A stretch of 64,000 bases of DNA from assembly GCA_029962745.1 (NCBI GenBank), contig CM057169.1, positions 20,552,143 through 20,616,142 of the forward strand. The letters are read 5' to 3'. The position numbers and the translations under genes are program-made. The notes under the pieces are model-generated. The model ran no database searches and was not told the origin of the DNA. It saw only the letters and a program-made list of their open reading frames with translations. Below are positions 47,501-61,666 of this stretch, piece by piece. The stretch is from Echinometra lucunter. Its lineage: Eukaryota; Echinodermata; Echinoidea; Camarodonta; Echinometridae. The first letter of the stretch is position 1. Each line of letters starts with the position of its first letter.

Positions 47501-49470
47501 CTGCTCAACATAACGTTCAAATAAAAAGAAAATGGTGTAGTACATGCTGTCATGTAAGATGTGCATTCCTTTTCCTTTTGAAACATGAGGGTGACGATGG
47601 AGAATAACCGATGATTATGGTATTAATGACAACTTTATGGTGCCTATAACAATGGTGGATAATAATTATGGCGATGATTACAATGGTCATCGTCATTTAT
47701 ATCGTATTTTTTTCGCAGTTGTTGTCATAATGATTCTATGTCCTATGCGAGAATTGTGAAGTGGTTGTAGGAAGTTGCGAAGGTGAAATTTTCTTACAAC
47801 ATAAATGTCCTGACTGCATATCTCTTCCTTAGGCTACTTCTGAATATTCTGGGGAAAAAATGACGGATGATGATGGATTCATTGTTACCACGGTAATTGG
47901 AGGTTGACGAGGTGCAAAATGACTTGATCTGGATGTTGATATTCTTGATAATTGTGATGTGGAAAACTTTAATTGCGCTGGTAAAAATTGAGATGATAAA
48001 TTTCATCATCGTCGTCGTCGACTTCATCATCCTCTTCCTCATCCTCATCCTCATCTCCAGCATCCTCATCATTATGATGGCGGAGATACGGATGGTGAGG
48101 ATGATAATTTCAATTTTCAGGATGACTGTTAAGTCATCGTCCAGAAAGGTAACATCATAAGAACACGCAGACTGACTTGCTGACCAGTGACCAATGTGAT
48201 CATGTGTGGATGGTAATGTCCATTTAATTAGCACGCCTGAAACTGTGAAGATGATGCTGCTGGTGCTCTTGCTGCTGCCGGTGCTGATGGTGACTACGTT
48301 GAGAAATGATAATGATGATGATGATGATCATGATGATGATGATGATGATGATGATAATGATGATGATAATGATGACGAGTGTGATGATGGTGGTGGTGGT
48401 GGTAGTGGCTACGTTGATGACTGATATTGAAGACGGAGATGATGACGAGGTCAATATTGATGATGTTGTTGATGATGATGATGACTATGATAATCGTAAA
48501 TCTTGTAACCCACGTCATCGAAGAAGAAGATGACGAGGGTGACGATAGAAGTGCATAATAATGATATATCTTATTTTCATTGGCGTGAGGAACGTGCATG
48601 TTATAAAGATGCTGATGAGAGTTGTAAAGGTAGTTGTAGAAGGCAATGCCTCATGTGCCATCGTGGTATGATGTTTGCTCCAGCTAATAAAAGCCAACAT
48701 AAAATCGAGGATGAGGAATAAAATATTCAAAATACCGTTCTTTTTTTGTTTCAATATTTTCCCCTCCACAGGGATTTTATTGGTTCTCAAAAAGGTATGA
48801 ACAGCAAATTCACAAGAAACAAATAAATACATATCAAATCAATGAACTGTCAAGTCAGTGATACAACAATTCGCGCATAACACTCATTCGGTAGAAAGAT
48901 TTTTCAGCCGAAACCATTTCTTTGAGAATTTGCATTGTTCAAAATTCAGTTTTTAAATACATTTCTCATTATAATGATAGTTTAATATTGATGCTTTGAT
49001 AATGCTGAAATCAGTCATTATCTTATTTATTTTACAATCGTATATCGTTTTTCTGAATACAATCATGATACAGTTAAGTGCAAAGTTATTTTTCCTGTAA
49101 AAATACCGTTCTTGGTGACTATTATGATTATATTTCTTATAATACTACCCGCCTTAAAATGTTATTATGGTGGCGATACCCTGATGGGAGAAAGATGAAA
49201 GGCAAAAGACTTGGACGCCTGGGACGAAAGTTCAGTTATCTATAACATAGAATGTCGAATATATTGAATTAATATATTAATGGATCAATTTGAATGTCGG
49301 TATGTAGAACAAAATTATTCGAAAAAGGACGACGTCATTCCTAAAATAGGATGTTCATTTTGATCACTAGGACAATCTACAAAGTAAGAGCTATTGCACA
49401 AAAATTGCACAAATTTGCCTAGCTAAAACATTTTTTTCTCTCTTCTTCAATCCGGTCCTCCTGTCAATTC
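44545..49470. other. Duplicated upstream DNA and GAT repeats, no gene supported
   Basis: Homopolymer G and C runs occur at 44700, 44877 and 45693. The region 45590-47000 resembles 39170-40300, and a further partial copy starts near 47040. GAT/ATG microsatellites lie at 46757-46812 and 48306-48372. Long open frames on both strands here are repeat products. Confidence 0.55.
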
Positions 49471-49485
49471 ATTTACACAAGAGTT

Positions 49486-49495
49486 GGAATTCCCC
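49486..49495. promoter_or_regulatory. Candidate kB site upstream of ubiquitin-like gene 2
   Basis: GGAATTCCCC fits a Rel/NF-kB half-palindrome. A CRE-like GACGTCA sits about 25 bp downstream. Both lie just before the proposed 5' untranslated exon (about 49530-49669, donor AACC|GTAAGT). Confidence 0.4.
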
Positions 49496-50269
49496 CGATA
49501 TTTGGTGCAATGACGACGTCATTTTATTGGTAAGGTAGAGATTTGGCTACACTGGTGATATCACTTATAATTCTCTCGACATTCCATGCAAGACATTTTC
49601 ATCTGAAGGATTCGACCACGATTTCACGAATCACTGAAGAATTGGTCAAATAAACGAAGTTTCTCAACCGTAAGTATAGCTGCATTATTTTCATGATATA
49701 TTTGTCTCGTTAACAGAAAATTGTAGTTGAATCTATTCCCATAATAGCATAGAAGTTCCACATCATTTCATGGTACACGTATTTCATCTATAACCGTAAG
49801 CGCCCGTGGCAGGTCAGGGGGCCGCGGTCTTCATACCCTCGAAACAAATTGACTGTATCCTTATTCAAGCACCCTTTCCTCATATTTTGGAAATGAAATA
49901 ATTTCTTCTTCTTTCTGTATAATTTTCTGTATTTTATAGTATAATTTGAGACAAAATTATTTCCACTGTTCCTGTAGAATTAAGATGTTAGCCATTTATC
50001 TCACTGCAAATTTTTGGAAACAGAAATCGACGTCAGCTACTTTCGGCGAAAGTGTTTTCTCCTGCTCAAGTCTATCATGAATAGTATTGTAGTTAAAATT
50101 CTGTTCTAAGCGTTGATATGAAACTCGAGTACGTCAGTCTTTACGATACCTTTTCGCCAAAGGCATGGTAACAAACGCTGACTGAAAGTCCGTTTCGCGT
50201 TCAATACTTCATGATATTAGTTGCGTCGTATTAATTGTATAATTCTATGTTATCTCTTGCCCTGTTTAG

Positions 50270-51067
50270 ATGAGTTTGTGGAATCAACCATCTTCTGACA
50301 GTCAAAGGGGGAAACCCTCACCTGGGGGCATTGGAAATGAACCTTCACTGCACGACAATGTACGTTATGCATGGCCTATAAAGTATAAATCCCATAATAT
50401 GTAGATTTAGTTTTAGATACAAAGTGTGAAAATAATGAAATCTTGGTATATTCTACCAATTCTTTACCACACAAGAGAATGTGATCAATTAGAATCTACA
50501 TTTATGCAGTTTTATTGTTAAAAACGAAAAATTACATCAAGTTTATGTAACAAAAAATGATGCTGTGACGAACAGCATTCCTGTTTAATTCGAAATTTGA
50601 AAAATTATTCAGACTTGCTTCTGACAATACAGCAATTTTAACCCTAACCCTAACCCTAACCCTAACCCTTTGCATACTGAATTCCATCTTTGTCATAGAC
50701 TTAATACAGGAGTCACCAAGTTCCATTATGCAAACGGGTTAAGGTTAAGACTGCATGAAAATATCGGGAAAATATTCATGTATAAAATCCTTAGGCTATT
50801 ATTTTCTTTACTTGGTTCTGTCCCCCACAGGTGCAGATTTCCGTTATTACCCCTAATGGAAAGACGCTCAGAATGAACGTAGTGCTGGGTTGGACCCAAG
50901 ACTTCCTGGTACAGGAGGTTTCTACCCTAATCAACATGGACAGAAGCCAGTTCTACCTGACCCACGGCTCACTGACGTTACAGGGCTCGAAAACATTGCT
51001 AGATGCCAATATTAGGCATGAAAGTACAGTGCGTGTCAATGGACGGCTCCGTGGGGGCAACAATTGA
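50270..51067 (+). CDS. NEPSRH-family ubiquitin-like protein 2
   Basis: Exon 1 (50270-50359) starts at ATG right after a CCTGTTTAG acceptor and encodes 30 residues ending GKPSPGGIGNEPSLHDN, with donor AAT|GTACGT in phase 0. Exon 2 (50831-51067) encodes a 78-residue domain beginning VQISVITPNGKTLRMNVVL. It aligns along its length with ubiquitin (MQIFVKTLTGKTITLEVE), with TLLDANIRHEST matching TLSDYNIQKEST and GRLRGG matching LRLRGG. Two residues (Asn-Asn) follow Gly-Gly, so a protease could expose a conjugation-ready end. Total is 108 residues. It is the most ubiquitin-like of the three and best supports the family call. The intron carries telomere-type repeats. Confidence 0.8.
50639..50669. 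repeat. Interstitial telomere-type repeat
   Basis: Five uninterrupted AACCCT units inside the intron of the 50270 gene. Looser relatives (CCTAACCCTAAC) appear near 51785. Confidence 0.9.
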
Positions 51068-52672
51068 TAGACCATGTCACTGTCATTAATTGATTTCATA
51101 GATTGATTAATATTCCTAGTAATTCCTAATCTACAAAATAATTTCATACTTCCTTCGGATGGTATCCATGTTAAAACCTACTTCTTGTCCAAATATGTAG
51201 GACAAGTGGCTGATGCCTTAATTTGAATAAGAAAACCACTCATTTATATATTCGCAATTAACAATTTGATAGAACTTCCCCCAAAGTTCATGTTTTTCGT
51301 CATCATTTCATGATTTGGAAGAAAGGAACAAACAAAAATTTATATTGTCGTGAGTAGAAATGCAGTTCGACTCATTCAAAGATCCCACAGAAGGCCATTA
51401 GGACCTTGCAAAATAACCCAACCATTGGCTGTAGCCGCCCACGAACGACGTAGTTAGTGTGCAAGGCATTGTTCTGTTTTGAAAAGTTTGTTTCCCTCTC
51501 TCACAAAGCAGATTTGCATATCAGTGTCATAAATATGATTCAATATAATTTTTCATCAAACTGGGGAATTACACATAATCATTGTGACGCACACCCCCTT
51601 TTTAGATTTATGTTTAAGAACCATGTTTGTTTTACAACCACGGGTTAACTTAGTATGATAGGGTTTTACGACATATGCTGTACTGGCATTGCGAAACAAA
51701 GGACAAATTCCCAGACCTAACCCTTCACCTAACACCGCAACTACTCCTATCCCACAATAAGCCAAACCTTATACTTGATTACCAACCTAACCCTAACAAT
51801 TCAATTCAGTTCAATTCAATTTTTTGTCCAAGTGGAAATTCGTTTTGCTCACATCTTATAAATATAATGTAAATTTACATTCATACATAGACGTCGTAAG
51901 CTTTACGCAAAAGATGGCGTTGGATTCCTGTAAAAAGGTAGTTTAAATCTTAACAAGACCTTTTTTCTTAAGACGAAGATGCTTTAAATATTTTGTTAAT
52001 CATTTTAGGTAATACTGATCATAGAACTATTAATATTTTACTGTAAAATCCATTTCTCTTATGGCACTTGTAAATGTCTGGGGAAATAAATGATGTAGTT
52101 TTGACAGTGCAGCCTCAGTAGCGTATCTCTATATATTTCTGTCTGCTGGAATCATCAGGAAAGACCAAATGTGGTGAAGAAAATCAAATACTTTGATTAA
52201 TTGCAGAAAGAGAGGGAGAGTTAACAGATATTGAGGGGAAGAAGGAAAGAGAGTAAGGGAAAAGACAAACAGAAAAAATGAGGACTAGAGATTGAGGGGG
52301 AAAATGACAAAGGAGAGATTGGTGGAGAGAAAAAATAATAAAATAAGAGATTTTACAGGAGAGAGGAAATTTTTAAAAGGGGCAAAAAGGGGAAAACGGA
52401 AATGTGGGCATGAGTAAGACGTGAAAGCTGAAAGTAATCCTCAGTTACAAATGAAGAAAATATAATATCTTGCATAAACTCAAGTAAAGGTATATTGGCA
52501 AATGAAGAGAGAATATCAAAAGGGTAAGGGCATTGTAAGAAAGAGTAGTTGACAGGTAGATGGAAGCAGGATTATTTTGAAAGTAATGTTAAAAAATTAA
52601 TTGTTTGCAGTCTTGCGCAAGGTCTCATCCAGAGCAAAGTGTCAGGCAAAAGAAAAAAAAATCCCGCGCGAA

Positions 52673-52679
52673 TATATAA
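52673..52679 (+). promoter_or_regulatory. TATA box and CCAAT box of one-helix gene 5
   Basis: TATATAA lies 145 bp upstream of the ATG at 52818. AACCAATCAGC is close downstream, near 52697. Confidence 0.6.
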
Positions 52680-52817
52680 TGAGGCGGGACTAGCTAACCA
52701 ATCAGCTGTTGCCATGTTACCAAGCAGGTCTGTTTCGTAATCATGGTAATGAACCCTGCTAGTCTTATTCCATAGCCGCGATTCTGCCAAAAACCGCAAG
52801 AATTCAGAAATTTCAGC

Positions 52818-52871
52818 ATGGATTCCAGACCTACTCTCGGCTTAACTCAAAACGAAGTTTGGCGACATCGA
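52818..52871 (+). CDS. NEPSRH-family first exon of one-helix gene 5
   Basis: This exon encodes MDSRPTLGLTQNEVWRHR with donor CGA|GTAAGT in phase 0. The N-E-x-x-R-H core and the RPT-x-G spacing match the cluster consensus, although Pro-Ser is replaced by Val-Trp. The next compatible coding exon I can find is at 61667, 8.8 kb away, beyond repeats that have expanded the intron. Other exons in between cannot be excluded. Confidence 0.6.
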
Positions 52872-53116
52872 GTAAGTAGACACTGATGGGAATATTAATC
52901 TTGAAAAAAAAAATAGTATATCTCATATATGAAAAAATTCTGTTCCACTTGCTCAGTCATCCTCCAACAAAGAATCTATTTAAAATGCAATTTTAGACAT
53001 TTGATGTAATGACTTAATAATGATGCCAATATACAACCTACCATCACAAATTTAATAGACTATGACGCTCCGCATATGAAAAACACTTCATTCACCTGTC
53101 ATGTATTATTTCAATA

Positions 53117-53351
53117 ATAACATGATCACAATAAGCTGATCATTAATATTTTGGGAGAAGCTCGGCTGGACGCAGTCAGATATAGGAACACATTATCACT
53201 AGACCATTAATATTCAAATAACGAACAAAGTCACAAAAGGTAAACAGTGAGGTCAACAAGAGGTTACCATAACAATTGTGCTGAAAGCGCGCTTTCGCCC
53301 AAGACGTCATTGCTTCACACGTTTTTCTGCCCGAAGGCAACAAATTTTATT
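53117..53351. repeat. Dispersed repeat, copy 1
   Basis: A 235-bp sequence that appears identical to 59191-59425, in the same orientation. Confidence 0.9.
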
Positions 53352-56300
53352 GTTCTTGTCGAAAAAATTACGAAAGATCGAATTTTTACATAACAAGCTT
53401 CACAGAAATGGGAAAGAGAAAGGCGGAGGGCACCAGGCATCATTCACTGACAAAAAGGGCGAATCCAATGGCCCTTCCGACAAAAAAGGGACAGGAAATT
53501 CAACCAGACCCTACTGCAAGAGTGGGATTGCGATGTGCAGCCACAGCAAGAGGAAGCCGGCGGGATGACCTGGCCCAGCGCAGCGGCACAGACCGGGGTA
53601 CTACACAGGCCAGCAACTGGCTCGCCCACGAATGACAGGTAATTCTACCCCGATTCGGCAGGGGGAAGCAGGTGACATGTAAAAAAAAAAAAAAGAGCAA
53701 ATTGTACATGTTATTCACACTGACGTCAATACTTTCGGGGGAATTTGCCTCGGAACGTATCGTTTTCTTACCGGCTTAACAGAAGCCAGAATGAATGTTC
53801 ATGCATAGTGGGCCCACTAGTGAAAGAGCAACACAACAAGTACAGTGTACATAGTCGCTTCGCGACAACGCTGTACAAGCGGGCATAGGAAATAGCGGGC
53901 ATAGGAAATCAAGGTGAACATTGCGTTTGTGATGTAGCTGAATTTTCTCAGCTACGAAAGTGACATTATTTTGAAATTGAATGTTTGAGGGGTGTTTTGT
54001 TATTTCACATAATTATTTGATTACTTAGAAATTACGGAAAAAGGGATGATTTACTGCCTCATCTGCACTCTGAAATTTCGTTCTTCCCGCCGAGGGCCAG
54101 CGGGAAGAATGACCGCTCATACATGTACTGTAGGCCTATGCGAATGCGGGTTATTCTCTGGCATAGCGAATTGGTTCGCCAAATTTTTATGCCTGTCCTT
54201 GCCCGACGCCGTGCTACACTGCGTTTGGTCTGGCTATGCAACGGGTAACGTGCGTGAATATCAATGGCTCAAATTTGCTGAGTTGTCACCTGCTTCCTGC
54301 GGCTTGAGTAGGATAGTAATTTTCACTATCCGAATCCATACAGGGCTATAGATGGGAGGCTGAGCCGTCCAAATTTGGGCGATATGCTGCCCTCTAGGAT
54401 GACAGATTGAAATCGTTAGAACAAGGGACTTGCTTAAATTATTTACGTGCTACACACAGGATACTCATATATCCTAGTTCCTTCCCAGTCCCCCATCTGG
54501 ATGGAAAAGTATTTAGCAATATAAAAAATTATGCGTTTTGAGAAATATTTGCTGATTGCTGGTGGCGCAGCTCGTGCTGCCCTGTCCCTAAAATATCCAT
54601 TAGTAGAACACGGCTATCTTATGGCCGTCAATTGGCATGCTACAGCATGCCTTTTGGGCGAGGCCAGTATAACTGAGCACTATGATGTGAGTGATCCGGA
54701 TCAAAACCTCAGAAATTCTATTGAACTTAAAACGTTCTCATAACAGATACCAGACGGAAATAGACTCTGGTATATATTGGCAGAAAGAAATAAGCCTGGC
54801 TCCACATTAGGGATCTCTTTCCCATCCTTGGTTCCTATATACCTGCTAACTGTTAGGCAGGAGTATTCTTACTATAGAGAAAGAAAATTTCACCATGCTA
54901 AACCATGTTTCTCAGTTCTACACAGGTCTATCCTTAGTATTGTAGGAAATTAAGGAGTGTCCTTGTTTTTGGAAAAAAATTCCTGGCAACGACATTTATT
55001 CCTATTCCTCGGTTGTCGGGGTGGTAGGTAAGTACTTGCCCAGTTGGGTTCCCGCTCCAAGAAATTTTAGGGGGGAGAACTGGAAGCATTCCCACTATTT
55101 GCACCAACATGGAGGAGAATTATTTACATGCACATATTATACAGGTAGCAGGTCACAAGGGCAGGTCAACCCGCCCAGTCACATTCTCTTAGCACATAGT
55201 GGGAGACTGGCTGCATGTCCTCATCCAGAAAGATAAGAGATTAAGCTTGGAAAGGGTGAATATTGATCTCAGCACAGTCATTAATGGAGAGTAGTTTTTC
55301 ATGCCATGCGGCAGGCCTCTTGCCAAGCTGCTAAAATGTGTGCTGCACCTTGAGGTGCTATCAGGAAGGATGGGGCACCCCCTGAGACTACCGGCATGAT
55401 ATCAGGATCCTGAACCACTGACAGATATGGGCACCTTGTTAACAAAATATAGGTCGGGTAGCCTTAGTAAGGACTAATAATTACAGCAAGAAGACTACCA
55501 AAATCAGGGGAAGGGGTACCCCCGAGAGATGAGATTAGATAATAGCAAAGGGAACGACAAGAGAAATATTACAATGTAGGTCCCTGGCACAAATATTTTT
55601 GGCAGAAAACGGAGAACTTTTGCAGGAAGGGAGAAAAATATATAAAATCTACCTTCTACCGGCTGCCCACACCTCCAGATGTTTTGAGTTAGGTGTCAAA
55701 TCTATAACATCCTACGCTTATGACCTCCTGCGTGTGGGTTCGAATAGAAATTAGGGCTGCCCTCCCACAAAATCGTCCAAACCTGGTGGGGAGCTGTGCA
55801 GTGAGTGTAGAGTGCGCTAGCAGAGGAATAATCAAAGGAGCTCACCACACAGCTCACATTTTTGGGCAGGGGGCTCCCGTGTCAGGGTGAGCTGCAGTGA
55901 AGGGAACTCCTGCTAGAGAGATAAATACTATGGCAACAGTGAGAATTCTGCTTCCTGATTGGCCTTGATAAGAAAGTTGCCATTTTGATGACGATTGCTA
56001 TTGCGAAGTTTGGTGGAGTTGGGCCCAGGGCTCATGAGATCAAGGTGGCCAGCACCAAACCGCGTCCGCCGCACAGCTTTCCGCAGATGGCAAATTTACC
56101 TCCTCTGTTTTCTCACATGTTGCAGCCCGATTATATTATGGGTGAGTGGACTTTGCGGGATGTTTGATTATTAGGGACTTACAGAAAGGTAGTGGACAAC
56201 AAAGGAAAAATAAATAAGTAAATAATAAAAATGAGAAAATGAAATATGAGAAATAAATTCTTGAACCGACAATAACAATAGTACTACTACTACTACCACT

Positions 56301-58537
56301 ACTACAACTGATAATAATAATACTAATTATGATAATAACAACGATAAATATAATAATGATTAATAATGATATTAATGATAATAACGATGGGAGATAGCTG
56401 GAGACCCAAATTATGCGACATATTGAGAAGAGTTTACCCCACACTATAACTAGAGTGCCTTTCCAATTGCGATAAATTGATGGTCAGGCTACTTGCATAT
56501 CGTTCTTCTTATTCCTTTCCTTTTTTTAGGCTCTCAGAGCTAGAGCATTCATAACTCTAAGTAAAAAAAAAAAAAAAAAAAAAAAAAGAAAGATGTAAAC
56601 AGGAAGCAAATATGACTTGGGAAACGTATTGACAAATATTTCAGCATGTCAGGGCCAAAGGCGTATACTGTGGTGCAGAGTCAATACTCAGAGATAAATT
56701 AATATGAAAAGTCAACATGCCAAGAAAACAAAATGATTGAAAAAAAAAAAAAAGAAAAAAGAAAAAAGTTATGCCCAGCTAAGGCTATCACAACCTTCCG
56801 ATAGAGGATAGTCTGGGTCTGTGATATAGACAGCTTTTCCTAACCAGGTGTTAATTCGGCGCAAGGTTGCGGAAAACATTGCCTTATGCAGGCACAACCC
56901 CAGCCAACATGGTATCCATTCATTCTGTGTAAGGGCGGTAAGGAGTGCCAAGAGAGGATGGGCATGGATAAATGAAGAAGAAATAGCATAGACACGTAGG
57001 CAGATAAATAGGCACACGGACCATGAGACAGAAACGAAACAAAAAATAACGGTACTGAAAAAAAAAAAAAAGAGGAAAAAGGAGAGATTAAAAAGTAAAC
57101 GAACTAGTGAATAAATGGCAGAATATGAACTACATCTGAGTGTCGAGCAACAATTAGTAAGTAAAGGAACAATGTGAGTAGAGCACATCTAACCCCAGTG
57201 CCACAGGTGGGGCTAGGCCACATTATACATATGGGCATAACTAACAAGTGACGAGAGGGCGTATTAGCCGCAGGCACGGTCCGGGACTCGCCAGCCAGCC
57301 CAATACGGGCACGGAACATCCAATCCTCTGTTGGCATTAATTCATTGCATAAATAAAACTGGGTAACTAGGTCTGAATGTGATATTTATTGGTTTGTAGC
57401 AAGAGATACTGCCAGAATTTTGCTTGTCATTTCAGGGCAGCCCCGATATCGATTGCAAGGGACAGCATGGTACGCTTAGCCAAGGAGAGAACTGCAGCAG
57501 CAAACCGTCTCCAGCTGGGCACACCATACAGCATCCAGGGACATGGCCAGGGAGGTGCAAGGCTGGAGGACAGGGAGAGGCAGGTAGACAGAATGTTTGT
57601 GGCCCCCACGTTAGTGGCCCTACTCTATGTGGACTCTATCATAGTCGCCGAGCCAAAGCTTGAGGATGCATTAAGAGGACCAGAATAGCCCTTAGCCCAC
57701 TAAGACTAGGGATTAACAAGCTCAATTCCCTGGTCAAGGACACTTCCACTCATATTCTCTTGTGGAATGAAATCAACTGGCTCTACTTCCCAAGAGATAT
57801 CAGCAGGCCTGTGACTGTCCCTTACACCGAGACGACAAACAATGTAGGTGGATAATGAGTTATAGACAGGGCTGATTACAAATCACCTCATCAGGGATGG
57901 CATTACCTGTCGGACAAACTTTCTTTGAAATACACATGGATAGACAATACATGATCAGGTTACAGTCAGGGACAAAAACATCAGTGCGCTAGCATCATTT
58001 AAGGAAATCATGTCTCCTGCAACCACTGCATTTTTAAGCATTAGTCTTGGTTCCTAATCGCATTCTTTTCTTTACGCCCCTTTTCAATGTTTATGCATTG
58101 TATATATTGGTTTGCCTTGTTATGGATGTGATTGAAACGAATGGAATTGAATGTAGCCCCCGGGCAGGACATTGCCGCCGTGGTCTGGTAGTGGAGAAAC
58201 ATCTCGGTCGCACTGTACACAATCGCCAAGTGGGCCATAAGGGAATTTTCCCCAGCATATTCCCCCAGACAAAGGGAGCAATGCCATTGCATCTTGCTGG
58301 TTTTTCGCCCTTATCACCTCCTGTACCTCGGCGGCAAGTGTCCGCCCATTGCGGACAATTGTCCGCCAATTGCCCCTGTAAAAAACATGGGCAATTGATC
58401 ATTCTTGTCAATAGCAAGGATCAGAGAGAAATGACTATTACCACCCGCACTGAGAAGAAGAAAGGAAAAGGAAAAGAATGAAGGAAGCTTTTGTTCACAT
58501 GAACTAGTGTAACTCAGTGCTCAGGAACCCTTGTAAT

Positions 58538-58587
<50 letters not shown>

Positions 58588-58590
58588 TTG
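53352..58590. other. Unclassified intronic DNA with A-rich runs
   Basis: This has higher G+C than the surrounding cluster and no recognisable transposase, reverse transcriptase or cluster motif. Runs of A occur near 53680, 56560-56587, 56740, 57060 and 58538-58584, the last abutting a duplicated block. Several 60-140-codon open frames exist without supporting features. It may be one or more decayed insertions. Confidence 0.45.
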
Positions 58591-59193
58591 GGTGGAAGGT
58601 GTTTTGGGGGCATTAGCATCACAAGAAAGATGCGAATTGCCACTCTAGGTACCATCCTGTTGGCAGGTAAACTGCTTGCTGGGTCGAGTTACCACCGCCC
58701 AGCAATCACTCGATAAATATTTATACCAGTCCTTATGCCACTCAAAAGGCATAAAAGTGTTTACTCTGTACTTGTTCGGTAATAAGTAATGGTAACCGAA
58801 TATTTTTGCATACTTGAAATTAGTCCAGTTACTATGTTGTGAAAACGGTATTAAAACACTAACTTACATGACTGACCGTGTTTTCATGAGTTTGACACAA
58901 GACAAAGTGTCGAGTTTGAATACTGCCTTATGTTAAAAGAAGTGTTAAAAACTGCGAGACATATCATTGTTTATTGTCTGAGTGTGCCTTAATATTGTAT
59001 CCAAATGGCACGGAGTTGGTATCCCTGCATTCTAGCAAATAAGGCAGATTGTTCTGGTATTCTGTATATCTGTTGGTTATACATGTATTATGAATCGTAT
59101 TCAAATGGCATCACGTTTGTATCGCTGCCTTCGAGCAGAATTAAACAACAAGCAATGGCAATCACGAGTCCACAGAGCTTTCTTTCCAAAATA
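58591..59193. repeat. 603-bp duplication, copy 1
   Basis: Appears identical to 61031-61633 by eye. The second copy leads directly into the helix exon at 61667; the first is cut off just before it and joined to the 53117-type repeat. Confidence 0.9.
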
Positions 59194-59584
59194 ACATGAT
59201 CACAATAAGCTGATCATTAATATTTTGGGAGAAGCTCGGCTGGACGCAGTCAGATATAGGAACACATTATCACTAGACCATTAATATTCAAATAACGAAC
59301 AAAGTCACAAAAGGTAAACAGTGAGGTCAACAAGAGGTTACCATAACAATTGTGCTGAAAGCGCGCTTTCGCCCAAGACGTCATTGCTTCACACGTTTTT
59401 CTGCCCGAAGGCAACAAATTTTATTCCCTCCCACCCAGCCCAGATTACAATGTATACATTGAATGTCATATGCAAGTGATAGGTATCTTATACAATTTTT
59501 GTGGTGGGATATGATGGATATATATGAATACACATGCAGTTGCATGGTCACAGGCTGGGCAACATGAAGAAGCCTGCTCATCAT

Positions 59585-61030
59585 TAAGATGAGCCAAGTT
59601 GGTTGATGTATCTAGATCAGTCCGAATCGCATAATGGCGGGATTTCTCGTTCGTTATATTGATGACCCATGTTCAGTACATTTATCTGGATTGCTCCAAA
59701 TCGTGTAATGGCCAGAGTTTGTGTAGGATGGGGCAGTTTGCATGCCACTGTAGTTACCATCCTGTTGGCAGGTAAACCGTTTGCAGGTCAAGTTACCATT
59801 GCCCAGCTTGCTCATCATCCCGATGAGCCGCGCTTGGTATATTTATATAGTTGCCCCAGATGATACCAGTTCACGTAACGGCGGGAGGTTGGGTAGGATG
59901 GGGCAGCTTGCCTGTCACTGTAGTTACCATGCCGTTGGCAGGTAAACCATTTGCGGGTCGAGTTATCATCGCCCAGCTCACTTGCCAATCTAGTTACCAT
60001 CCCGTTGGCTGGTGAAGCGTTTGTGGGGTCAAGTTACCATTGCCCAACTCGCTCATCATTCTGATGAGCCATGTTTGGTTAATTTATCTGGATTGCTCCA
60101 AATTGTGTAATGGCCAGAGTTTGTGTAGGATGGGGCAGTTTGCCTGCCACTGTAGTTACCATCCTGTAGGCAGGTAAACCGTTTGCAGGTCAAGTTACTA
60201 TTGCCCAGCTTGCTCATCATCCCGATGAGCCACGCTTAATATATTTATATAGTTGCCCCAGATGATACCAGTTCACGTAACGGCGGGAGGTTGGGTAGGA
60301 TGGGGCAGCTTGCCTGCCACTGTAGTTACCATGCCGTCGGCAGGTAAACCACTTGCGGGTCGAGTTATCATCGCCCAGCTCACTTGCCAAGCTAGTTACC
60401 ATTCAGTTGGCTGGTGAAGCGTTTTCGGGGTCAAGTTACCATTGCCCATGTGTGGTACGTTTATCTGGATTTATCTGGATTGCTCCAAATCGTGTAATGG
60501 CCAGAGTTTGTGTAGGATGGGGCAGTTTGCCTGCCACTGTAGTTACTATCCAGTAGACAGGTAAACCGTTTGCAGGTCAAGTTACTATGTCCAGCTGGCT
60601 CATCATCCCGATGCGCCATGCTTAGTATATTTATCTAGTTTGCCCCAGATGATACCAGTTCACGTAACGGCGGGAGGTTGGGTAGGATGGGGCAGCCTGC
60701 CTGCCACCGTAGTTACCATCGGTCTGGCAGGTGAACCGATTGCTGGGTCAGGTTACCACCGCCCTGCTCGATCATCATTTTGACGGGTCATGCTCAGTAG
60801 ATTGATATAGATTGCTCTAAATCATGTAATGGTGGGAAGTTGGGCCGGATGGGGTAGCTCGCCTGCCCCTCTAGTTACCATCCCATTGGCAGGTAAACCG
60901 CTTGCTGGGCCAAGTTATCCTTTCCCAGCTCGCTCATCATCGTGATGAGTCACGCTCAGTAGTTTGATCTAAATTGTGTAGAGTGCTAAAAACGATAGGA
61001 TGCTCCGAATCACGTAATGGTGGGAAGTTA
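59585..61030. repeat. Satellite with ~170-bp units in a ~400-bp higher order
   Basis: Repeated GTTACCATCC..TTGGCAGGTAAACC, CCCAGCT.GCTCATCAT and GGTTGGGTAGGATGGGGCAG modules alternate. Units starting at about 59755, 59924 and 60155 show the period, and a longer pattern repeats after about 400 bp. The last unit overlaps the start of the 603-bp duplication. Confidence 0.85.
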
Positions 61031-61633
61031 GGTGGAAGGTGTTTTGGGGGCATTAGCATCACAAGAAAGATGCGAATTGCCACTCTAGGTACCATCCTGT
61101 TGGCAGGTAAACTGCTTGCTGGGTCGAGTTACCACCGCCCAGCAATCACTCGATAAATATTTATACCAGTCCTTATGCCACTCAAAAGGCATAAAAGTGT
61201 TTACTCTGTACTTGTTCGGTAATAAGTAATGGTAACCGAATATTTTTGCATACTTGAAATTAGTCCAGTTACTATGTTGTGAAAACGGTATTAAAACACT
61301 AACTTACATGACTGACCGTGTTTTCATGAGTTTGACACAAGACAAAGTGTCGAGTTTGAATACTGCCTTATGTTAAAAGAAGTGTTAAAAACTGCGAGAC
61401 ATATCATTGTTTATTGTCTGAGTGTGCCTTAATATTGTATCCAAATGGCACGGAGTTGGTATCCCTGCATTCTAGCAAATAAGGCAGATTGTTCTGGTAT
61501 TCTGTATATCTGTTGGTTATACATGTATTATGAATCGTATTCAAATGGCATCACGTTTGTATCGCTGCCTTCGAGCAGAATTAAACAACAAGCAATGGCA
61601 ATCACGAGTCCACAGAGCTTTCTTTCCAAAATA
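61031..61633. repeat. 603-bp duplication, copy 2
   Basis: See copy 1 at 58591. This copy forms the 3' end of the intron before the 61667 exon. Confidence 0.9.
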
Positions 61634-61666
61634 TTGTGTTATTTCTATTTCCATTTGACCCAACAG

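Noticed and set aside
53278..53568. Basic 96-codon frame in the long intron
   Set aside because: Starts at a GTG, begins within a dispersed repeat copied at 59350, and lacks any motif.
58041..58481. Overlapping frames of 83-144 codons
   Set aside because: Open in multiple frames on both strands with no recognisable domain or splice support.
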